Part shown: piece by piece, positions 19,201 to 21,196 of the stretch
Layout of the letters: the number at the start of each line of letters is the position of its first letter
Numbering within the stretch: the stretch's first letter is position 1
From: Chrysochromulina tobinii
Taxonomy: Eukaryota > Haptophyta > Prymnesiales > Chrysochromulinaceae
Direction of reading: 5' to 3'
DNA: 21,196 bases
Assembly (NCBI GenBank): GCA_001275005.1
Contig: JWZX01002574.1
Span: 1-21,196, forward strand
Made by a program: the position numbers and the translations under genes
The notes under the pieces: model-generated
Database searches by the model: none
What the model was told of the DNA's origin: nothing
Seen by the model: the letters and a program-made list of their open reading frames with translations, nothing else

Positions 19201-21196
19201 GAGAAGATTCGTCACTTGAACACGGGCGAGATGGTCAGCCACGGCGAGCTGCAGGTGCATACGCTCAAGGTCGCCTTTCTGGCTCCGGGCTCGTACAGCG
19301 TCTCGTACTTCATCGACGGCGAGCAGCGCTTCAAAGAGGCTCTCGATCTGCACGGCGGCCTCTCGGACAGCTCGGAAGCCCTCTTTCAGCGGATGGTGGC
19401 GCTCAATGAGGTGCGTGTGAAGACGGCGGCCGCGACAAAGGCGCTGATCAACGCGCGCTGCACGGCGCAGGTCTATAAGAACATCTGCAGTGTCCCCGTA
19501 TTCACTCTGCAGACACTCCGTCGTGCGGCGAAACTTGCTGCGGCCTCACGAGAGGCGTTGACCACGGCTCTGACCGAGCTCGGGCAAGCCAAGGCCCACT
19601 TGCACGAGGCCGGCTCTGTCATCGGGCCCATCTCTGAACCAAGCTTCACGGGCACCGTGTATCACTGGCTGCTCCACCGTCACGCGCTTACCAATCCGGA
19701 GATCAAAGGGATCGCGACAGCGCTCCTCGGCCACCCCCACTCCAAGCCTTGGGCGTGGGGGGCGCAGCCGCTGATGAAGCTCGGCGAGGGCACGAAGCTT
19801 TGCCGGCTCTCGCCGCGTGGCTATCTGAGCCTTCGCATGATTAAGGCCACCATGGCATCGGAAGCGGTCAGGACGGTCAAGGCGACCCAAAAGAGGCCCC
19901 GCGTGCAACCCCTCTTCCAGGCCGAGGCAAAGTCGTCGAGCGAGCTGCTCGAGCTGCTCGGGAGATCGCCATCAGTCCAAAAATACTACCTGCGCACGAT
20001 CACTTTCCCGAAGCTGCTCATGTTCCAGGAGCAGAAGATCTCAGCCTCGGGCGTGGCCCTCGGCAGCAAGTTTATGTTCGCGAAGCGCATCGGGTTCACC
20101 GGCACGCCCTCGGACCTCTTGCCCATGGGCCTGGGCAAGTGCCAGTTCTCCGAGGGTGCCGAGGGTGAGATCGTGCACACGCTGACGTCGACGACGCTCA
20201 TGAAGATGGTCGACCACCCCGACAAGGACTGGACTTCCGAGCAGCTGCTCACCATGATTGCCAAGGACGACGCGTGCTTCGAGCAGCCGATGAACGCACT
20301 CATTGACACGGGAGCGTTGATCACCGGGATGAGCAACGCTGAGGTGGCCAAGTTCCTGATGGAGAATGGCCTCCAGAAGCGCCTCGACGGTGTGGTCTAC
20401 CTGGGAGACAATGACAAGAAGATGATCTACGAAGCGCGCAGCAAGCGCTCAATCCAACTCGAGGACTCGCTGATCCCGCTCGAGAGGCGCTTCTGCTTCT
20501 ACGACCAGGTGCACACAACCGGCACCGACATCAAACACGTGCCCAACGCCGTGGCTGTGCTCACTATCGGCAAGGACATGACCTTCCGCGACTACGCGCA
20601 GGGCGCCTACCGGATGCGCGGGATCGCCACGGGCCAGCACATCAATATCTTCCTCGTGCCCGAAGTCAAGGAACTCATGCTCCGTGAGCTCGAGTCGATC
20701 GATCAGCGCCCGAGGGCTTTTGGCAAGGCGCCTAAGGACGACGAGGAGAAGAAGCAGCGGGAGGGCCTTGAAGCGGTCACGTGCTGGCTCGTGCTCAACC
20801 AGATCGATTCGGAGTGCAAGCAGTTCAACTTCCTCGTGCAGCAGGACCTGACGGCGGTCTACCGCCGGCATGCGCTCAAGGGCTGCCTGGACGGCTCCCT
20901 GGCGCACGGCATGGAGCAGGCGAGTCTCAAAGAGATCAACGAGAGTCTCAAAAGCTTCATTGAGGACCTCTCGCTCACGATCCCGGATGACTTCAAGCCC
21001 GTCCAGGGCTTCATGGACAACCTCAAGGACATGTACCAAAAGAACAACGGGCAGATCTGCGATCAGCTCTCGCAAGACGCCGTCAAACGTATTTTCGCCA
21101 AGGTCGAGCAGATGACGTTCACGGCGGATGACTCTGGGTTGTCGCAGGAGCAGGAGCAGGAGCAGGAGGAGGAGAAGGAGCAAGAGACAGTCCCTC
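3115..21196 (+). CDS. Giant ankyrin/apyrase-like/LamG/DUF3638-DUF3645 protein (3' partial; spliced)
   Basis: I assemble one gene: join(3115..4259, 4401..6193, 6335..10450, 10592..13178, 13304..>21196), with a single-base frame correction near 10713. The product is at least about 5,844 residues and is still open at the window end. Order: possible RIIa-like docking helices (20-53), coiled coil, ankyrin repeats (~104-170), GDA1/CD39-like module 1 (~200-540), degenerate module 2 (~556-905), acidic linker (~912-970), LamG-like domain (~1018-1198), long helical region, DUF3638 P-loop (Walker A Lys4239; Walker B Asp4392), LamG-bearing insertion (~4680-5440), DUF3645 GFTGTP (5477-5482), motif-VI-like QGAYRMR (5646-5652), Glu/Gln tail. 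DUF3638/DUF3645 proteins are giant helicase-like P-loop proteins of fungi, protists and others; their biochemistry is essentially unknown to me, although fungal members are auto-named ubiquitinyl hydrolase. No signal peptide is visible, so a cytosolic location is inferred. The start at 3115 is the first in-frame ATG after an in-frame stop at 3010-3012; an upstream exon cannot be excluded. Residue numbers after 10713 assume one base removed. Confidence 0.8.
3703..4890 (+). other. GDA1/CD39-like (apyrase) module, copy 1
   Basis: Domain of the giant protein, interrupted by intron 1. GDA1/CD39 nucleotidases (ASKHA fold) carry apyrase-conserved regions. Here ACR1 is LLVDSGTGEMKL (Asp204), ACR2 is IGATAWYRNL (Gly289 to Leu297), ACR3 is ISEDDEAQYEF with Glu341 in the catalytic-base position, and ACR4 is IGMGSGSVQL (Gly366-Gln373). 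All four are in the right order with normal spacing. In ACR4 the usual Asp (D-L-G-G-x-S) appears as Gly366, so activity is uncertain. Later conserved parts are VRVVLISGGYYAG and ARDWNLQGVNF with TTWTAGWYL. No secretion signal or membrane anchor is present, unlike classical Golgi or ecto-apyrases. Activity would be NTP/NDP hydrolysis if active. Confidence 0.7.
4260..4400 (+). other. Intron 1 (141 bp, phase 2)
   Basis: The donor is aacag|gtatgg and the acceptor gtgtgtccag|tttcct. Removing it joins frame 1 to frame 1 across an in-frame stop at 4321-4323, and continues the apyrase-like domain directly after ACR4 (…AYDAKN-S-FLTSLKEG). The acceptor is preceded by a T-rich tract. Confidence 0.85.
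4401..6193 (+). CDS. Giant gene, exon 2: rest of apyrase-like copy 1, copy 2, acidic linker
   Basis: Completes codon 382 and encodes through residue 979 plus one base of codon 980. It holds the C-terminal half of apyrase-like copy 1, the whole of copy 2, and a strongly acidic linker (about residues 912-970) rich in Glu/Asp, ending in a Lys/Gln-rich helix (NQLKQKKQATIESI). The acidic linker is probably flexible and separates the nucleotide-fold modules from the LamG-like domain. The exon ends atcg|gtgag. Confidence 0.85.
4921..5952 (+). other. GDA1/CD39-like module, copy 2 (degenerate)
   Basis: A second module that aligns end to end with copy 1. Matching blocks are IRATTWYGRL (643-652) for ACR2, MTAEQRGVFQMMAV for ACR3, HAKGAAIIDAGLLKAVEIYE for ACR4, KRLVLIGDFYDVA for the ISGGYYAG block, and ARDWKVDGLTF with ANWVTGWAL for the final block. 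ACR1 is reduced to AIALEVQENQVRLF with no D-x-G-T-G. The ACR3 catalytic Glu aligns to Arg698, and the ACR4 Gly-rich loop is replaced by DAGLLKAV. It also carries a Lys/Met-rich insertion around 5281-5320. These losses point to a non-catalytic pseudo-module that arose by ancient internal duplication. Confidence 0.7.
6194..6334 (+). other. Intron 2 (141 bp, phase 1)
   Basis: The donor is atcg|gtgaga and the acceptor gtcgcag|actttc. Splicing removes the TGA at 6295-6297 and reads a split GAC codon (Asp980) into FRMGNAQATVKVM. It contains an alternating gcgcgcg stretch that can fold as a hairpin, and a ctgacc branch-like site. Confidence 0.85.
6335..10450 (+). CDS. Giant gene, exon 3: LamG-like domain and helical scaffold
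   Basis: Encodes the rest of codon 980 to residue 2351 plus one base. An N-terminal beta-rich domain is described separately. After it comes a long region with no family I can name: charged helices (~1200-1500), a low-complexity Asp/His/Gly linker (about 7740-7875), a block with WWVMLFVNTHRLKGHLRPLY, a hydrophobic pair of segments (8377-8486), Ala/Val helices, and conserved-looking segments such as RSFERRTANVSFRMYHHYLA and HDPHSDLLHMGPENIAFRDV. It ends LLSSMTKLLKLVLTF. The frame is open throughout and base composition is uniform, which argues for one continuous protein. The exon ends ttcg|gtgcgt. Confidence 0.85.
6448..6990 (+). other. LamG/concanavalin-A-like beta domain 1
   Basis: Residues about 1018-1198 show the alternation typical of LamG or concanavalin-like jelly rolls: HWSVQIDCRYTTTGEGGG, then QWHRLVITEDYYKDQIKLFI followed by DGKEV, close to the W..v.i......l.ly.DG. 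signature. A charged helical insertion (about 6690-6830) splits the fold. It may bind a carbohydrate or a protein; no ligand can be inferred. Confidence 0.55.
8377..8486 (+). other. Hydrophobic segment pair in the giant protein
   Basis: Residues about 1661-1697: a Leu/Val run (LLYSWVAVLVLLLLL), a short charged turn (RGHSRLEID) and an aromatic run (WIFFLFRVFFLL). It could be a re-entrant or hairpin membrane anchor, or just buried helices in a large soluble scaffold. The second segment contains an Arg, and no other membrane spans are seen, so a buried helix pair is the more cautious reading. Confidence 0.35.
10451..10591 (+). other. Intron 3 (141 bp, phase 1)
   Basis: The donor is ttcg|gtgcgt and the acceptor cccgcgcag|acacgc after a pyrimidine-rich stretch. 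It removes the TGA at 10507-10509 and reads a split GAC codon into THNMNDTMASVLLSLVRIAI, a helical segment that looks typical of this family. An alternative acceptor, cgctcag ending at 10712, would make a 262-bp intron that avoids the frameshift, but it has a poor polypyrimidine tract and skips the coding-like segment. Confidence 0.7.
10592..13178 (+). CDS. Giant gene, exon 4 (contains apparent frameshift)
   Basis: Encodes residues about 2352-3213. The first 120 bases read in frame 1 (MASVLLSLVRIAIRIEHAAS…VLDDNQMALS), and from about 10715 the protein continues in frame 2 (LHDDPFLKPGSSHQMLPDLI). The shift is equal to one extra base near the CCC at 10713-10715. The rest is long helical and mixed sequence with blocks that recall the N-terminal halves of DUF3638/DUF3645 family proteins: GRHYYRTLVYTTHRRFSLHF, and LSHILAWSYLL followed by VDLVELPRLQLSF. 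No enzyme motif is recognised. The exon ends aattg|gtgcgc. Confidence 0.75.
10705..10724 (+). other. Apparent 1-bp frameshift in exon 4
   Basis: Upstream coding runs in frame 1 and hits TGA shortly after, at about 10774; downstream coding runs in frame 2 from about 10715. Dropping one C of the CCC at 10713-10715 gives MALSLHDDPFLKP, with no stop. No GT-AG intron fits inside this short stretch. The causes could be a sequencing or assembly indel, a real disabling mutation, programmed frameshifting, or use of the acceptor ending at 10712. Confidence 0.65.
13179..13303 (+). other. Intron 4 (125 bp, phase 1)
   Basis: The donor is aattg|gtgcgc and the acceptor gtgcgcag|acgagg, with a ctgactctc branch-like and pyrimidine region just upstream. 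Splicing moves the reading from frame 2 to frame 1 through a split GAC codon into EDMDGQDAARLD. The intron is packed with gcgcgc runs. Confidence 0.85.
13304..21196 (+). CDS. Giant gene, exon 5: motor-like C-terminal half (3' open)
   Basis: A 7.9-kb exon, open to the window edge with no in-frame stop found. It encodes residues about 3214 to beyond 5844. The start (LTSALYLCVIRFLSRSYEEC) is a family-like helical segment. Around 15583-15720 there is a coiled coil (KKLELAGERLTELQASLREE). From about 16171 the DUF3638 module starts, then the LamG-bearing insertion, the DUF3645 motif and helicase-like C-terminal motifs. The last visible codons form an EQEQEQEE tail. This half carries the only clear ATPase-type motifs of the protein. 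Confidence 0.85.
16171..17700 (+). other. DUF3638 P-loop module (helicase-like lobe 1)
   Basis: Walker A is QQMLMGQGKTAVITPL, with Lys4239 (codon 16378-16380) positioned for the nucleotide phosphates. Next come a strand with MVLLPDSLLP (motif Ia-like), HGVVITAPSSVKSVLL, and Walker B ILIMDELDWVCHP with Asp4392-Glu4393, followed by MKSELNFPIG. The trailing block LAIPFVGKDVPSPASEF with QPDVMIGLTILAF is also a family hallmark. The MGxGK(S/T) and DE(V/L)D pattern is that of DUF3638 proteins. It probably binds and hydrolyses ATP; a nucleic-acid or protein substrate is unknown. Confidence 0.8.
17701..19060 (+). other. LamG/concanavalin-like insertion between motor lobes
   Basis: Residues about 4680-5133, a beta-rich stretch beginning LQLHTCVLYLDSRSVASSSG and continuing GNAVWRDLSGHW, typical of LamG-like sequences. 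Late strands read FVFDGSPAKPTTIRYFVNG, PMVIGASSDGKRTWSLDGYI and YLVMVHNVALSDD, matching the DG...g.i..v.v....ls.d signature of this fold. It sits between the DUF3638 and DUF3645 parts of the motor. Confidence 0.6.
19990..20700 (+). other. DUF3645 motif and helicase-C-like lobe
   Basis: The DUF3645 block reads LMFQEQKISASGVALGSKF then RIGFTGTPSDLLPMGL; GFTGTP (from codon 20092) resembles the motif III-like S/TGTP turn of superfamily 2 enzymes. Downstream, FCFYDQVHTTGTDIKHVPNA and LTIGKDMTFRDYAQGAYRMR give motif V/VI-like positions, with Arg5650 and Arg5652 as candidate arginine fingers. This is the second RecA-like lobe by inference. Confidence 0.75.
21138..21187 (+). repeat. Glu/Gln codon repeat
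   Basis: A caggag/gaggag run encodes QEQEQEQEEEKEQE. Similar acidic Gln/Glu tails follow the DUF3645 lobe in other family members, so this is probably a conserved-style linker and not an artefact. The protein continues past it. Confidence 0.75.

Overview
This window is nuclear DNA from a eukaryote. It is very GC-rich, codes on one strand only, and contains spliceosomal GT-AG introns of 125-141 bp. Its protein families (HECT ligase, PX domain, ankyrin repeats, LamG-like folds, and the DUF3638/DUF3645 helicase-like giant family) are eukaryotic or mostly eukaryotic. The high GC, few short introns and very large multidomain protein fit a unicellular alga such as a haptophyte or stramenopile, but the sequence alone does not settle the lineage.

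Layout, all on the + strand: (1) positions 3-1244 hold the 3' end of a HECT-type E3 ubiquitin ligase gene that begins before the window. (2) 1245-1711 is a non-coding spacer with small repeats. (3) 1712-2575 is a compact, probably intronless gene for a 287-residue protein with a Cys-rich N-terminus and a C-terminal phosphoinositide-binding PX domain. (4) 2576-3114 is a second spacer. (5) From about 3115 to beyond the window end runs one giant gene, which I assemble as five exons: 3115-4259, 4401-6193, 6335-10450, 10592-13178 and 13304-21196 (open). One apparent single-base frameshift lies near 10713. The product is at least about 5,840 residues.

The giant protein is the main discovery here. 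In order it has a possible RIIa/Dpy-30-like docking helix pair, ankyrin repeats, two tandem GDA1/CD39 (apyrase)-like modules of the ASKHA fold, an acidic linker, a LamG-like beta domain, a long helical scaffold, and a DUF3638 P-loop module (Walker A MGQGKT, Walker B MDEL). A roughly 760-residue insertion containing a second LamG-like domain follows, then the DUF3645 GFTGTP motif, a helicase motif-VI-like segment (YAQGAYRMRG) and a Glu/Gln tail. The second apyrase-like copy has lost its catalytic acid and its second phosphate-binding loop, so it looks like a pseudoenzyme. I know of no described protein with this arrangement.

The three genes are adjacent but nothing in the sequence shows that they work together. 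Two have themes related to ubiquitin or large assemblies: fungal members of the DUF3638 family are often auto-named ubiquitinyl hydrolase, without strong biochemical support that I know of. The HECT neighbour is therefore a coincidence worth noting and no more than that.
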